A stretch of 64,000 bases of DNA, from the NCBI GenBank assembly GCA_965247245.1, contig CBDFGV010000003.1:2232001-2296000 (forward strand). Reading direction: 5' to 3'. Below are positions 9,767 to 18,189 of the stretch, piece after piece (positions within the stretch are counted from its first letter, which is position 1; each line of letters begins with the position of its first letter). Below the pieces are notes generated by a model. The model did no database searches and was not told where the DNA came from. It saw only the letters and a program-made list of their open reading frames with translations. The position numbers were made by a program, and so were the translations under genes. This DNA comes from Tectiglobus sp965247245 (GTDB lineage: Bacteria > Pseudomonadota > Alphaproteobacteria > Rhizobiales > Hyphomicrobiaceae).

Positions 9767-10360
9767 ATGGCTAGGATGAAGTTCCTCTGTGACGCAGAGC
9801 GCTGCATCGAATGCAACGCATGCGTCACTGCATGCAAGAACGAGAATGAGGTGCCCTGGGGCGTCAACAGACGCCGCGTGGTCACCATCAACGACGGCAA
9901 GCCGGGCGAACGCTCGATCTCGGTCGCCTGCATGCACTGCTCTGATGCGCCGTGCATGGCGGTCTGCCCCGTCGACTGCTTCTACCAGACCAGCGATGGT
10001 GTGGTGCTGCACTCCAAGGATCTGTGCATCGGCTGCGGATACTGCTTCTACGCATGTCCGTTTGGCGCGCCACAGTTCCCGCAAGTCGGCAACTTCGGCA
10101 GTCGCGGCAAGATGGACAAGTGCACCTTCTGCGCCGGTGGCCCGGAAGAGAACATGTCCACGGTCGAGTTTAAGAAGTACGGCCGTAACCGTCTGGCTGA
10201 AGGCAAGCTGCCACTGTGCGCAGAGATGTGCTCAACCAAGGCGCTGCTTGCTGGTGACGGTAACGTGGTCTCCGACATCTACCGCGAGCGCGTTGTCGCC
10301 CGTGGCTTCGGTTCGGGTGCCTGGGGCTGGGGCAAGGCCTACCAAGGCAAAGCCGGCTAA
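9767..10360 (+). CDS. fdh3B: Formate dehydrogenase FDH3-type beta subunit, Fe-S protein
   Basis: A 197-residue ferredoxin-type electron-transfer subunit. Four cysteine groups are visible: CIECNACVTACKNEN near residue 11, CMHCSDAPCMAVCPVDC near residue 55, CIGCGYCFYACPFGAPQ near residue 87, and CTFCAGG paired with CAEMC toward the end. This is the pattern of four-cluster subunits that pass electrons from the catalytic subunit to the membrane cytochrome b. It has no Tat signal and should be exported bound to the alpha subunit. It starts 11 bp after the alpha stop, with AAGGAGA upstream. Its small size relative to FdnH, and the lack of a C-terminal TM anchor, fit the FDH3 type. Confidence 0.95.
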   Translation: MARMKFLCDAERCIECNACVTACKNENEVPWGVNRRRVVTINDGKPGERSISVACMHCSDAPCMAVCPVDCFYQTSDGVVLHSKDLCIGCGYCFYACPFGAPQFPQVGNFGSRGKMDKCTFCAGGPEENMSTVEFKKYGRNRLAEGKLPLCAEMCSTKALLAGDGNVVSDIYRERVVARGFGSGAWGWGKAYQGKAG

Positions 10361-10400
10361 GGCTGAGACTACAACCGACTCAATGTCGAAATGTGAGCTT

Positions 10401-10421
10401 AGGGCGGGGATTCCCCGCCCT
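10401..10421 (+). promoter_or_regulatory. Intercistronic hairpin between Fe-S and cytochrome b subunit genes
   Basis: A 10-bp perfect inverted repeat (AGGGCGGGGA / TCCCCGCCCT) lies 40 bp after the beta stop and about 140 bp before the gamma start. No U-run follows. It looks like an RNA stability or attenuation element rather than a full terminator. Function is inferred only from structure and position. Confidence 0.45.
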
Positions 10422-10562
10422 ATCTCGGCAGAGCAGACCTCTTCTTTTCTGCTTGAACGGCGCCCCTGATGCGGAAGCCTTCCCAAGGCGCCGATGGATA
10501 ACGTACAACCCACAAAACCGGCGCAAGACGCGCTGCTGCTTGGTGTGGGGAGGAGTAGACGA

Positions 10563-11882
10563 ATGCGCTCTCAAACAAATTCAAACGTTTCTTGCGGAGC
10601 CCTTTGGCGCTCAGCGCAGACCCTGACACTGCTGGCCGTGATCTGGATGATCTCTGCGATCGCCTTGCCAGTTGTCTTGAGCGACGAGGCCTCAGCGCAG
10701 TCATCCGTCCGACCGCCCGCCAATGCAACAACCAATTCCGTGCCCCGCGCAGGCACGCCTGCTCCCATTCCCGGTCGCGAGCAGATCCCGGACCAGGCCC
10801 TCAAGAAGGGCGAAGTGCCTGGTGGATCGCTCGGCAACCGCTCTGAATCTGACATCTGGCGCGTTATGCGCGAAGGCACCACCGGCAATGTCTCGATACC
10901 GGACAAGCAGTCCGGCCAGCTTATCCGCGGCACCAACCAGCGCCTGACGACTGAGCAGCAGGTTCGCGATGCTATGGCCCAGCAGGGTGGCGGTTATTCC
11001 GGCTCGTTCCTTGGCGATACGTCGGTTATGTCCTGGGTCAAGTTCCGCGAAGGACCATTGGCGACCTACGGCGCCTACGCCATGGGCGCAACGATCGTTC
11101 TGCTCGTGCTGTTCTTCCTCGTGCGGGGCCGCATTCGTGTTGACCATGGCCTATCCGGACAGATGATGCAGCGCTTCGGTTCATTCGAGCGACTGGGGCA
11201 CTGGATCCTTGCCGTATCATTTATCATTCTGGCTATCACCGGCCTCAATCTGCTCTACGGTCGCCAGTTCCTGATCCCGGTCTTCGGGCCGGAAACTTAC
11301 GCAAGTCTCGCTTATCTCGGCAAGCTCACGCACAACTACGTGGCGTTCGCATTCATGCTCGGCCTCGTCATGATCTTTGTGAATTGGGTGCGCCATAACC
11401 TACCTCACCCGCGTGATCTTGTATGGCTGGCGAAAGGCGGCGGCGTCCTTGTCAAAGGCGTGCATCCGTCTGCCAAGAAATTCAACGCCGGCCAGAAGAT
11501 CGTGTTCTGGCTCGTCATTCTTGGTGGTGTCTCGATCAGCCTGTCAGGCCTCGCCCTGATGTTCCCGTTTGAATCGGCAATGTTCGCGAAGACATTCATC
11601 TTCTTGAACAATTTCGGCTTCAACCTGCCAACAGCGCTGACACCGATTCAGGAGATGCAGTATCAGTCCCTGTGGCACGCCATCATGGCCCTGTTCCTGA
11701 TCTGCGTGATCCTGGCCCACATCTACATCGGGTCCGTCGGGATGGAAGGCGCAATCGATTCCATGACCACCGGCGACGTCGACGTGAATTGGGCCAAGGA
11801 GCACCACGATCTGTGGGTTGAGGAGGAGCTTGGCAAGTCTGCTGAAGCCCCGTCCGGTGCCGGCGTTCAACCTGCTGAGTGA
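10563..11882 (+). CDS. Formate dehydrogenase gamma subunit, membrane cytochrome b
   Basis: A 439-residue di-heme cytochrome b that anchors formate dehydrogenase and passes electrons to quinone. It begins with a signal-like segment ending in ASAQ. A periplasmic stretch follows, containing SDIWRVMREGTTGNVSIPD, typical of alphaproteobacterial FDH gamma subunits. A first TM lies near residue 175, then the four-helix cytochrome b core. Candidate heme ligands are the His of RLGHWIL, of KLTHNYV, and of LWHAIM and LAHIYIG. The frame is open from ATG 10494, but ATG 10563 is preferred: GGGGAGGAG lies just upstream and it gives a proper signal sequence. Confidence 0.93.
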   Translation: MRSQTNSNVSCGALWRSAQTLTLLAVIWMISAIALPVVLSDEASAQSSVRPPANATTNSVPRAGTPAPIPGREQIPDQALKKGEVPGGSLGNRSESDIWRVMREGTTGNVSIPDKQSGQLIRGTNQRLTTEQQVRDAMAQQGGGYSGSFLGDTSVMSWVKFREGPLATYGAYAMGATIVLLVLFFLVRGRIRVDHGLSGQMMQRFGSFERLGHWILAVSFIILAITGLNLLYGRQFLIPVFGPETYASLAYLGKLTHNYVAFAFMLGLVMIFVNWVRHNLPHPRDLVWLAKGGGVLVKGVHPSAKKFNAGQKIVFWLVILGGVSISLSGLALMFPFESAMFAKTFIFLNNFGFNLPTALTPIQEMQYQSLWHAIMALFLICVILAHIYIGSVGMEGAIDSMTTGDVDVNWAKEHHDLWVEEELGKSAEAPSGAGVQPAE

Positions 11883-11916
11883 TGCCTTGTTGGCGGCCCT
11901 CCTCAGATGCCCCAGA

Positions 11917-13326
11917 ATGATCCGACGAGCGCGTGACCTGAAGCGCGCGGTCGGATTGTTTGCGGGTGTATTCTGTCTCTGTGCAACTGTTCAGATGAGC
12001 GTCACGGCTCAGGCGACAGAGCGGCTCAACGGAGCCAAGAAGCAGTCCTCTGCCAACCTCGAAGGTCACGGCGGCCCGGTTAAAGCGATTTCCGTTGACC
12101 ATGCGTCGGGGCGCATCCTCACCGGCAGCTTCGACTACGCCATGATGCTCTGGCAGCTGTCAGAAGATGGTTCCGCAAAGCAGATCAAGCGGTTCGACGA
12201 CCACGACGGTGCCGTCAGCGCAGTCGGCTTCGTTCCCGGCGCCAAACAGGCCCTGTCTGGCAGTGACGACGGCGCGCTGCATCTGTGGGATCTCGAAACC
12301 GGCAAGCGCCTACATCTCATGAAGGGCCATGGTGCAAAAATTCTTGGCCTTGATGTTTCATCCGATGGAGCACGCGCCATCACTGCCAGTTGGGACCGCA
12401 CAGTCCGCGTGTGGGACCTCAAAACTGGCAAGGCGATACACGTTCTCAAAGGCCACACGGCACCCATCAATGCCGCCGTCTTTACGGCAGACAGCCAGCA
12501 AATTCTGTCCGCCGCCACTGACGGTACATTACGCCTGTGGAACGCTGGACCAGGCACGTTGCAGCGCGTTGCCTATCGCCATGGCTGGGGCATCAATGTC
12601 CTGAAGCGGCTGGCCGGTACGGATCAGTTTTTATTCGGTGCCCTCGATGGCTCGACGGGCGTCTACGATCTCAGTAGCAATAAGCTGGCCCACAAGCTGA
12701 AGGCACATGAGAAACCGGTGCTCTCGATCGCAGCACTGCAAAAGCCTGGCCTGATCGCGACCGGCGGCGGCGGTGGCGAAGTCCGTGTTTATCGCCAAGG
12801 TGACTGGCAACTCCTTGAGACCTATCGCAATCCCTATGGTCCGATCTGGGCGATGGATTTTGCCGACCGCGGCACCAGGGTCTACTACGGCAGCCTCGAC
12901 GATCACGCGACCGCCTGGCAGGTTTCACCACGCAAGCCGTTCGAGAAAGTTGCATCGAGTTTCCCGCGGCGCTTTCAAGTCAAAAGGAATATCTCACTTG
13001 GTGAACGACAGTTCGCGCGCAAATGCAGCATCTGTCACACCTTACACCCGGATGACGCCAATCGGGCCGGCCCCACGCTTCATAATGTGTTTGGCCGAAA
13101 GATCGGGACTTTGCCTGGCTACCCTTATTCCAAGGCGCTCAAGTCCCTAGATATAGTCTGGTCGGCGGATACAATAGACAAGCTGTTTGCACTTGGCCCG
13201 GACAAGTTCACACCTGGCTCGAAGATGCCCTTGCAACGCATTGCAGAGAAAGAGAAACGAGACGCACTGATTAACTTTCTAAAAGAAGCAACAACGGTTG
13301 CGAAACCTGACAAAACCAAACAATGA
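11917..13326 (+). CDS. WD40 propeller-cytochrome c fusion protein
   Basis: A 469-residue exported protein. The chosen ATG gives a signal peptide with Arg/Lys-rich start and AQA cleavage site; the frame is open further upstream, overlapping the previous gene. Residues about 45-340 form roughly seven WD40 blades (for example GHGAKILGLDVSSDG and GHTAPINAAVF). The last ~115 residues are a class I cytochrome c with the heme site CSICH and a likely axial Met in GSKMPLQR. It starts 34 bp after the cytochrome b subunit and lies in the formate dehydrogenase operon. It may offer a periplasmic electron route or a scaffold; this is inference. Both domains are clearly recognisable. Confidence 0.88.
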   Translation: MIRRARDLKRAVGLFAGVFCLCATVQMSVTAQATERLNGAKKQSSANLEGHGGPVKAISVDHASGRILTGSFDYAMMLWQLSEDGSAKQIKRFDDHDGAVSAVGFVPGAKQALSGSDDGALHLWDLETGKRLHLMKGHGAKILGLDVSSDGARAITASWDRTVRVWDLKTGKAIHVLKGHTAPINAAVFTADSQQILSAATDGTLRLWNAGPGTLQRVAYRHGWGINVLKRLAGTDQFLFGALDGSTGVYDLSSNKLAHKLKAHEKPVLSIAALQKPGLIATGGGGGEVRVYRQGDWQLLETYRNPYGPIWAMDFADRGTRVYYGSLDDHATAWQVSPRKPFEKVASSFPRRFQVKRNISLGERQFARKCSICHTLHPDDANRAGPTLHNVFGRKIGTLPGYPYSKALKSLDIVWSADTIDKLFALGPDKFTPGSKMPLQRIAEKEKRDALINFLKEATTVAKPDKTKQ

Positions 13327-13364
13327 TGCCAGTCTCTGGCACAATCTGATGATAGGAGCCTCAA

Positions 13365-13496
13365 ATGAAAGAGATCGTTCTTAGCATAGTGCTGATCGCC
13401 GTTGTCGGCGTTGCTGCGGCGTACGGCCTGCAAGCGATGGACTGGTCTGCTGAATCAAAGTTCACATCCGGCCAAGGCAACGTTCGGATCAACTAA
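13365..13496 (+). CDS. 43-aa single-pass membrane peptide
   Basis: A short frame with a clear ribosome site (AGGAG at 13353-13357) and its own ATG. The peptide has one hydrophobic helix (IVLSIVLIAVVGVAAAYGL) followed by a 20-residue polar tail. It sits between the cytochrome c fusion and DUF6494 genes, 38 bp and 50 bp away, in the same orientation. It may be a small subunit or tether of the membrane formate dehydrogenase. No family is recognised. Confidence 0.65.
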   Translation: MKEIVLSIVLIAVVGVAAAYGLQAMDWSAESKFTSGQGNVRIN

Positions 13497-13546
13497 CCCA
13501 TCAAAACCCTACCGCCGAGAGGCAAACCATCGGGAGCGTTTCCGAA

Positions 13547-13741
13547 ATGGACGAAGACAAGTTTAACATGTCACTGCGGAAATTCCTGAAGCAGGTCGGC
13601 GTAACATCGCAGCAGCAGATTGAGAAAGCTGTCCGCGAAGGAAACCTGGCGGGATCCGGCAATCTTAAGGTCAAAGTCGTTCTGACAGCCGAAGGAACCG
13701 ACCTCAACCACACGGTCGAGGGCGATATTGACCTCGGATAA
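13547..13741 (+). CDS. DUF6494 family protein
   Basis: A 64-residue soluble protein: an N-terminal helical half (DEDKFNMSLRKFLKQVGVTS) then a beta-rich half ending in HTVEGDIDLG. This matches the DUF6494 family, which I recall as occurring beside formate dehydrogenase genes in alphaproteobacteria. It is 7 bp before the ligase-like gene, suggesting tight co-translation. Function unknown. Confidence 0.75.
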   Translation: MDEDKFNMSLRKFLKQVGVTSQQQIEKAVREGNLAGSGNLKVKVVLTAEGTDLNHTVEGDIDLG

Positions 13742-13748
13742 CCCTGAG

Positions 13749-14528
13749 ATGTCTGCGCCATTCGATGTTTCCAGCGGCCTTCTGGCCGAACCGGAGCTCC
13801 CGCCTTTGCTTAAAGGGCGACGAAGTCTGCCTGGTACGTCGGCGCTCGCATCAGCTGTTCAGGGCGCACAGTCACACGAACTCGGTGCAGGTGACCTGAT
13901 CTGGTCCGATGATGCAAACACCGCGACGTTCGCCATTGTTCTGGAACCTGACATGGCGTTGGCGAAAGCCATCCAGGTCCTGCCGCTTACAATGTCGGCG
14001 ATAGGAGACTGCGTCGGCGTCCTGACGCCACCACAGGTCGGCCTGACTTATCATTGGCCGGACCAGGTCCGCGTGAACGATGCCATCGCAGGTAACATTG
14101 CACTGGTCAGTTCCACCACTGATCCAGAAGAAGTGCCGGACTGGCTCGTCATTTCGATCGCCATTACCATCCAGTTTGGGCCGGATGCAGCAGAACCCGG
14201 CCATGATCGCGAGCGCACGTCACTGGTCGAAGAGGGCTGCGAAGGCCTGACCAACGTTCAGTTCATTGAGTCGTGCTCACGTCACTTCCTAACCTGGCTC
14301 AACATCTGGCAGGATGACGGCTTCCGCCCGATTCACCAGAACTGGATGGAACGCATGGCCGGCCAGGATGAAGCGATTTTGATCCCCCAGATCGGGACGG
14401 AGGCCGTGACTGCCAAGGGTCTTGATGAAGACGGCGGCCTTCTGTTTGCAACGGCCAATGAGAAGACAAGCTCAATGCCTCTGCTCTCTGTCATCAGGAC
14501 GGCATCTGATGCATTGGCCGAACAATGA
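13749..14528 (+). CDS. Biotin/lipoate protein ligase-like protein
   Basis: A 259-residue protein resembling the biotin/lipoate A/B ligase superfamily. It has a region LTYHWPDQVRVNDAIAGNIAL (with the D-I-x-x-x-x-x-K-like strand of BirA proteins, here without an obvious Lys), a following VSIAITIQFG strand, and a C-terminal small domain. A TTG at 13728 is in frame upstream; ATG 13749 is preferred for spacing. Its stop overlaps the next start as ATGA. The conserved place in formate dehydrogenase operons suggests a maturation or modification role rather than general biotinylation. This is inference; activity is not established. Confidence 0.7.
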   Translation: MSAPFDVSSGLLAEPELPPLLKGRRSLPGTSALASAVQGAQSHELGAGDLIWSDDANTATFAIVLEPDMALAKAIQVLPLTMSAIGDCVGVLTPPQVGLTYHWPDQVRVNDAIAGNIALVSSTTDPEEVPDWLVISIAITIQFGPDAAEPGHDRERTSLVEEGCEGLTNVQFIESCSRHFLTWLNIWQDDGFRPIHQNWMERMAGQDEAILIPQIGTEAVTAKGLDEDGGLLFATANEKTSSMPLLSVIRTASDALAEQ

Positions 14529-15022
14529 GCACGCCACGTCTACTTCGCACAATCAGATTTGACGCGACTGACGAGTACGTCTTCGAGCAGGCCGCGGGTC
14601 CCGATGAGTGGGCGGTGTCTGGCGCATTCGCGTTTGCCCATTTGACCCCTGAGGATATTAAGGGGAAGACAAAGCAAGCCTTCGCCAATGGGTTCCTAAG
14701 TTTGCAGTCGTTCGGGCGCGCCACTTTTACATGTGTTGCAGAGATCAGCGATGAGGAACTGGCGGAGGTCAAAGCCAATCTCGCAAACCACTTTGTTGAA
14801 TGCTATGGCGCCCCGGACAGCGCCGCCGCAATGCCTGCCGCAGAGGAAGAGATTGGATTTGTCTACGATTTGGTGGCAGAGGTTCCCGTGAACACGATCT
14901 TCGCCGTCCACCGATCTTTCGATGATGATGGCGAATTCCGAGAGCAATTCCGCCGGATTGAACAACGCATAGCCGGCGGACCAATTTACGCTAAGGCCTG
15001 GGAGACAGACAATGGAGCTTAG
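14525..15022 (+). CDS. DUF6505 family protein
   Basis: A 165-residue soluble protein beginning with a beta-strand pattern (RLLRTIRFDATDEYVFEQ). It has no signal peptide and no metal-binding motif. I match it to DUF6505, which co-occurs with DUF6352, DUF6494 and the ligase-like protein. It overlaps the ligase gene by 4 bp and DUF6352 by 11 bp, so translation of the three is coupled. A joint function in formate dehydrogenase assembly is inferred from context only. Confidence 0.75.
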   Translation: MSTPRLLRTIRFDATDEYVFEQAAGPDEWAVSGAFAFAHLTPEDIKGKTKQAFANGFLSLQSFGRATFTCVAEISDEELAEVKANLANHFVECYGAPDSAAAMPAAEEEIGFVYDLVAEVPVNTIFAVHRSFDDDGEFREQFRRIEQRIAGGPIYAKAWETDNGA

Positions 15023-16025
15023 GTTTTGGAAATCAGCTGGCCTGCATCTGGTGCAGGAGGCCGACAACGGCTGGCTGGAAACAACCGCAGACTTCATCCG
15101 GGCTTATCTCACACGGCCCGAAGTGCACCCGATCGATACATCCTGCAACAATGAAATCGCTCTGTTTGAAGAGCTGATGGACAACCCGTTCCTCACTGTT
15201 GATGACGCCCGCCTAGCTAGCCTGGAAGACAAGGATGCTGCCGAAAACTACAAGGTTGTCCTCACCTACCGCAATCTCCTGGCCGACGCAGGCACCCTGG
15301 AAATGGCGTATCTGGTACTGATGCGCTCAGGCGGAATTGCCATCCCGCCGGTCTTTATCGATCAGCTCGTGCATATCATCATGGCCAATGTGCTGCGTGA
15401 CTGTGAAGATCCCATGCGGGTCCGCACAGCGGAGTTGTTCTTTCGCGAGCAATCCATAAGCACCGACAACGACATGATCATGCTGGCCGATCAAGAGATT
15501 GTCGAAATGCAGGCCCGTGTCGGTGAGACCGCAATTGGTCAACTGCTGACTGAAACCGAAATTCCTCAGCGCCAGGTTGAACTCGACGTTCTCGACGATG
15601 ACAACGCCGACATTTATTGGGAGCGTTCCGACCGCTTCGACACTGTCATCGACATGCGTCATACGCGGCCAGCCAACAACGCCCTCGCACGCGTCATCGA
15701 AATGTGGCTGCGACACTTCCTTGGCCTTGAGACCAATGTGCAACCGGTGCGGTCCATCAAAGATGAAAACTGGCGTTGGCACATCGGGCTCGACCGCGAG
15801 GCGACAACGCTCCTCAACGCGCTCTACAATGGCGATGATGTCTCGGACGAAGATCAGCAGAGAATTGTCGCGCTCTACCGCATGGAGATTCGCGACGAAC
15901 AGCGGGTGCAGGAAGATGTTCGCGGCAAGCCGATCTATCTCGGCTTGGCAATGGACGTGAACAAGCGTGTTCGGCTCAAACCGCAGAACCTGCTGACCAA
16001 TCTGCCTTTGGTCGCAACCGGTTGA
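15012..16025 (+). CDS. DUF6352 family protein
   Basis: A 337-residue, mostly helical cytoplasmic protein starting FWKSAGLHLVQEADNGWL and rich in acidic residues. I assign it to DUF6352. It is the last gene of the formate dehydrogenase operon and is followed by an imperfect terminator-like hairpin. No catalytic motif is recognised. The tight linkage with DUF6505 suggests the two proteins act together. Confidence 0.78.
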   Translation: MELRFWKSAGLHLVQEADNGWLETTADFIRAYLTRPEVHPIDTSCNNEIALFEELMDNPFLTVDDARLASLEDKDAAENYKVVLTYRNLLADAGTLEMAYLVLMRSGGIAIPPVFIDQLVHIIMANVLRDCEDPMRVRTAELFFREQSISTDNDMIMLADQEIVEMQARVGETAIGQLLTETEIPQRQVELDVLDDDNADIYWERSDRFDTVIDMRHTRPANNALARVIEMWLRHFLGLETNVQPVRSIKDENWRWHIGLDREATTLLNALYNGDDVSDEDQQRIVALYRMEIRDEQRVQEDVRGKPIYLGLAMDVNKRVRLKPQNLLTNLPLVATG

Positions 16026-16048
16026 ACTGATCCCATGACACAACAGAA

Positions 16049-16081
16049 AACCGCCGACCGGGGAGGAAGCGGCCAGCGGTT
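16049..16081 (+). terminator. Probable terminator of the formate dehydrogenase operon
   Basis: A 12-bp stem with two mismatches (AACCGC... / ...GCGGTT) around a GGGGAGGAAG loop, 24 bp after the DUF6352 stop. Only a weak T-run (TTCT) follows. The AACCGC...GCGGTT form is common in alphaproteobacterial terminators. Confidence 0.5.
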
Positions 16082-16166
16082 CTGAGGCAATTGGGTGGGA
16101 ATTACAGGGTAAAGCCCCATGCGGTGGTCTCTATCATTTCCGGCCTAGCCGGAATTGCGCCGCCTG

Positions 16167-16227
16167 CCCACGCCCCCTCCCGGCCGCCCATTTGATGGTG
16201 GAGTTGGGCGGCCGGGAGGGGCGTGGG
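16167..16227. repeat. Long GC-rich inverted repeat
   Basis: Arms at 16167-16190 and 16205-16227 pair over 23 bp with a single bulged base and a 14-nt loop. Neither side has a U-tract. The gap from 16026 to 16596 holds this hairpin and two terminator-like stems, with no credible gene. Confidence 0.7.
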
Positions 16228-16420
16228 ACGGTTCAGGCAAAATTTGAAAAACTCTATTCGTCTCCTTTGCTTCGCGAACCGTATCGCCGTTGATGAGATG
16301 ACAATGCCATCGCCCCTCTGAGCCGTATGTGATCCGGTTCACAAGCCCGAAGAAAATCGAACAAGTCCCATTTCCCGCGCGTCTTGCAGCACAATAGGTG
16401 CCCGATCGGCATCGAATTCC

Positions 16421-16455
16421 AAAGAAAAAGACCGCTGGTTGGGGGAAACCAGCGG
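16421..16455 (-). terminator. Rho-independent terminator of the GST-enoyl-CoA hydratase-SDR unit
   Basis: Read on the minus strand, CCGCTGGTT pairs perfectly with AACCAGCGG (16432-16440 and 16447-16455) and is followed by TCTTTTTCTTT. It lies about 140 bp past the stop of the minus-strand SDR gene, as expected for that operon. Confidence 0.75.
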
Positions 16456-16596
16456 CCTGAGGGCAAAGGGAGGGGGAGGTAGCTCGAAAGCAGCGGGAGG
16501 GGGGGACTGCTCTCGGCTGATGAAGTGACTATGACAGACCTCTAGCCCCCAGACTGTTCCGTGCGTGACAGGCCGCATCTTTTTTCGAAAATCGCC

Positions 16597-17298
16597 CTAC
16601 CACATCTCGCCAAAGGGTCTGAGCTCGACCAGAAATGACCAAGCCGACCTGTGTTGATGGGCCACCCGGAACATTTCCTCGGCGATGGCATGCGGCTCAG
16701 CAAAGAACTCGTCGGGCGCATCCGGAGCCATAACCGGACGGGTCCGTGGTGTGTTAATCGAGGCGTCAATCACGAAGTAAGCCACGTGGATACCCTGTGG
16801 CCCGAACTCGCGTGCGATGGACTCTGAGAGGATCCGCTGCGCCGCCTTGGTCGACGCGAAGAAACCCCAATGCGCCTTGCCGCGCGTGGCCGACGTGTTG
16901 CCGGTCACAAGGATCGCGCCACCACCCATCTCCAACATGCCCGGAATGGTTTGCTGTGCCATGTAGAGCAGCGCCGTCGTATTCACACGGAAGTTCTCTT
17001 CAAGCTCGGTCGGATCCTGTTCGAGTAGCGGACCGCGGGTCGCTCTCGGTGCGTTGTGGATGACAATCTTTGGCGCACCCATCTCGGCCTTGATCCGGTC
17101 GATTGTTTCGGTCAGCGCTGCCAGGTCACCGACATCACACGGATAGGCGCGGCCGTCGTACTTGCGAGCCAGATCTTCGATGTTCGCAGCGTTGCGCGCC
17201 AACAGTGCAACCTGGTAGTCAGCACTAAAGCGCCGCGCGATCTCCGCACCTGTTCCATGTTCCGGGCCAACTCCTGTAACGATACAAACTGGCTTCAT
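16597..17298 (-). CDS. SDR family protein lacking the catalytic tyrosine
   Basis: A 233-residue short-chain dehydrogenase/reductase fold protein. The N-terminal cofactor loop is non-standard (GVGPEHGTGAEIARRF), the D-V pair (PCDVGD) is present, and the NAG motif region reads IHNAPR. At the active site the usual YxxxK reads FASTK after GHWGFF, so Tyr is replaced by Phe while Lys remains. The C-terminus has an AHQHRSAW motif shared with the second SDR at 19,470. Likely an NAD(P)-binding protein with altered or lost redox activity. It is third in a minus-strand unit with GST and enoyl-CoA hydratase, with AAGGACC before its ATG. Confidence 0.88.
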   Translation of the reverse strand: MKPVCIVTGVGPEHGTGAEIARRFSADYQVALLARNAANIEDLARKYDGRAYPCDVGDLAALTETIDRIKAEMGAPKIVIHNAPRATRGPLLEQDPTELEENFRVNTTALLYMAQQTIPGMLEMGGGAILVTGNTSATRGKAHWGFFASTKAAQRILSESIAREFGPQGIHVAYFVIDASINTPRTRPVMAPDAPDEFFAEPHAIAEEMFRVAHQHRSAWSFLVELRPFGEMW

Positions 17299-17373
17299 TT
17301 GATGGTCCTTCCCTGTTACGCGAGGCCGACCGTTCTGACAGGATCAAAACCTGCTGAAAGAACCGACGAGATA

Positions 17374-18189
17374 TCACCGCCCGCGAAAGACCGGCGGTCG
17401 TTTGTCGATGAAGGCCCGCACCGCCTCTTTATGATCCTCGGTCTGGGCAACACGCACCAGACGATCCGCCTCCCAGTCGAGACAAGTCTTGAAGTCAGCC
17501 TCCAACGCGCGGTTGATATTCTGCTTCATGAAACGGATCGCCAGCGGCGAGCCATTGGCAATCTGCCGGGCCATCTCGGTCGTGCGTTTGCCAAGCTCAT
17601 CGTCAGCCACGACTTCGTTCAAGAGGCCCAGCGCCAGCGCTTCCTCAGCCATCACGCGACGGCCGGTGAAATAGATCTCTTTGGCCTTGGCCGGCCCGAC
17701 AATCTGGGTTAGCTGCCACGATCCACCATAGTCACCTGAAAGTCCGATCGCGCCGAAACCCGGCGCATAGAAGGCACTGGTCGCTCCAATCCTGATATCG
17801 CAAGCCAATGCTATCGACATACCGGCACCAGCCGCCGCACCAGGCAAAGCAGCTATGGTTGGCTTCGGCAGCTCGTGCAGTCGCAGCGTGAGCGTTTGCT
17901 GACGATGTTGCAGGGCGCGGATCTTCTCATCGACAGATCGCTCATCCGGCACCGATGATCCCATGCCCTTAACGTCACCACCGGCACAAAACGCCTTGCC
18001 GGCTCCGGTCAGAACAATCACCCGCACGTCGGCGTCCGCTTCCAGCACAAGCAGCATCTCGCGCAGCGCGGGCGTAACGATGTCCCCCAACGCATTGCGC
18101 TTCTCCGGTCGATTGAACGTCAGCGTTGCGACATGATCTTCAACCCGGCACAGCAGCTGGTCCGTACCGGTGTCGACGTCCCTCGCCAT
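17374..18189 (-). CDS. Enoyl-CoA hydratase/isomerase family protein
   Basis: A 271-residue crotonase-fold protein. The CoA-binding/oxyanion elements are clear: VATLFNRPEKRNALG-like start (residues 17-32), AGKAFCAGGDVKGMG around residues 66-80, and AALPGAAAGAGMSIALACD near residues 115-133. A catalytic Glu is expected in the second half of the fold, but assigning hydratase versus isomerase is not possible by eye. Its ATG overlaps the GST stop as TAATG, implying translational coupling. The unit may degrade or remodel an acyl-CoA; the substrate is unknown. Confidence 0.93.
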   Translation of the reverse strand: MARDVDTGTDQLLCRVEDHVATLTFNRPEKRNALGDIVTPALREMLLVLEADADVRVIVLTGAGKAFCAGGDVKGMGSSVPDERSVDEKIRALQHRQQTLTLRLHELPKPTIAALPGAAAGAGMSIALACDIRIGATSAFYAPGFGAIGLSGDYGGSWQLTQIVGPAKAKEIYFTGRRVMAEEALALGLLNEVVADDELGKRTTEMARQIANGSPLAIRFMKQNINRALEADFKTCLDWEADRLVRVAQTEDHKEAVRAFIDKRPPVFRGR

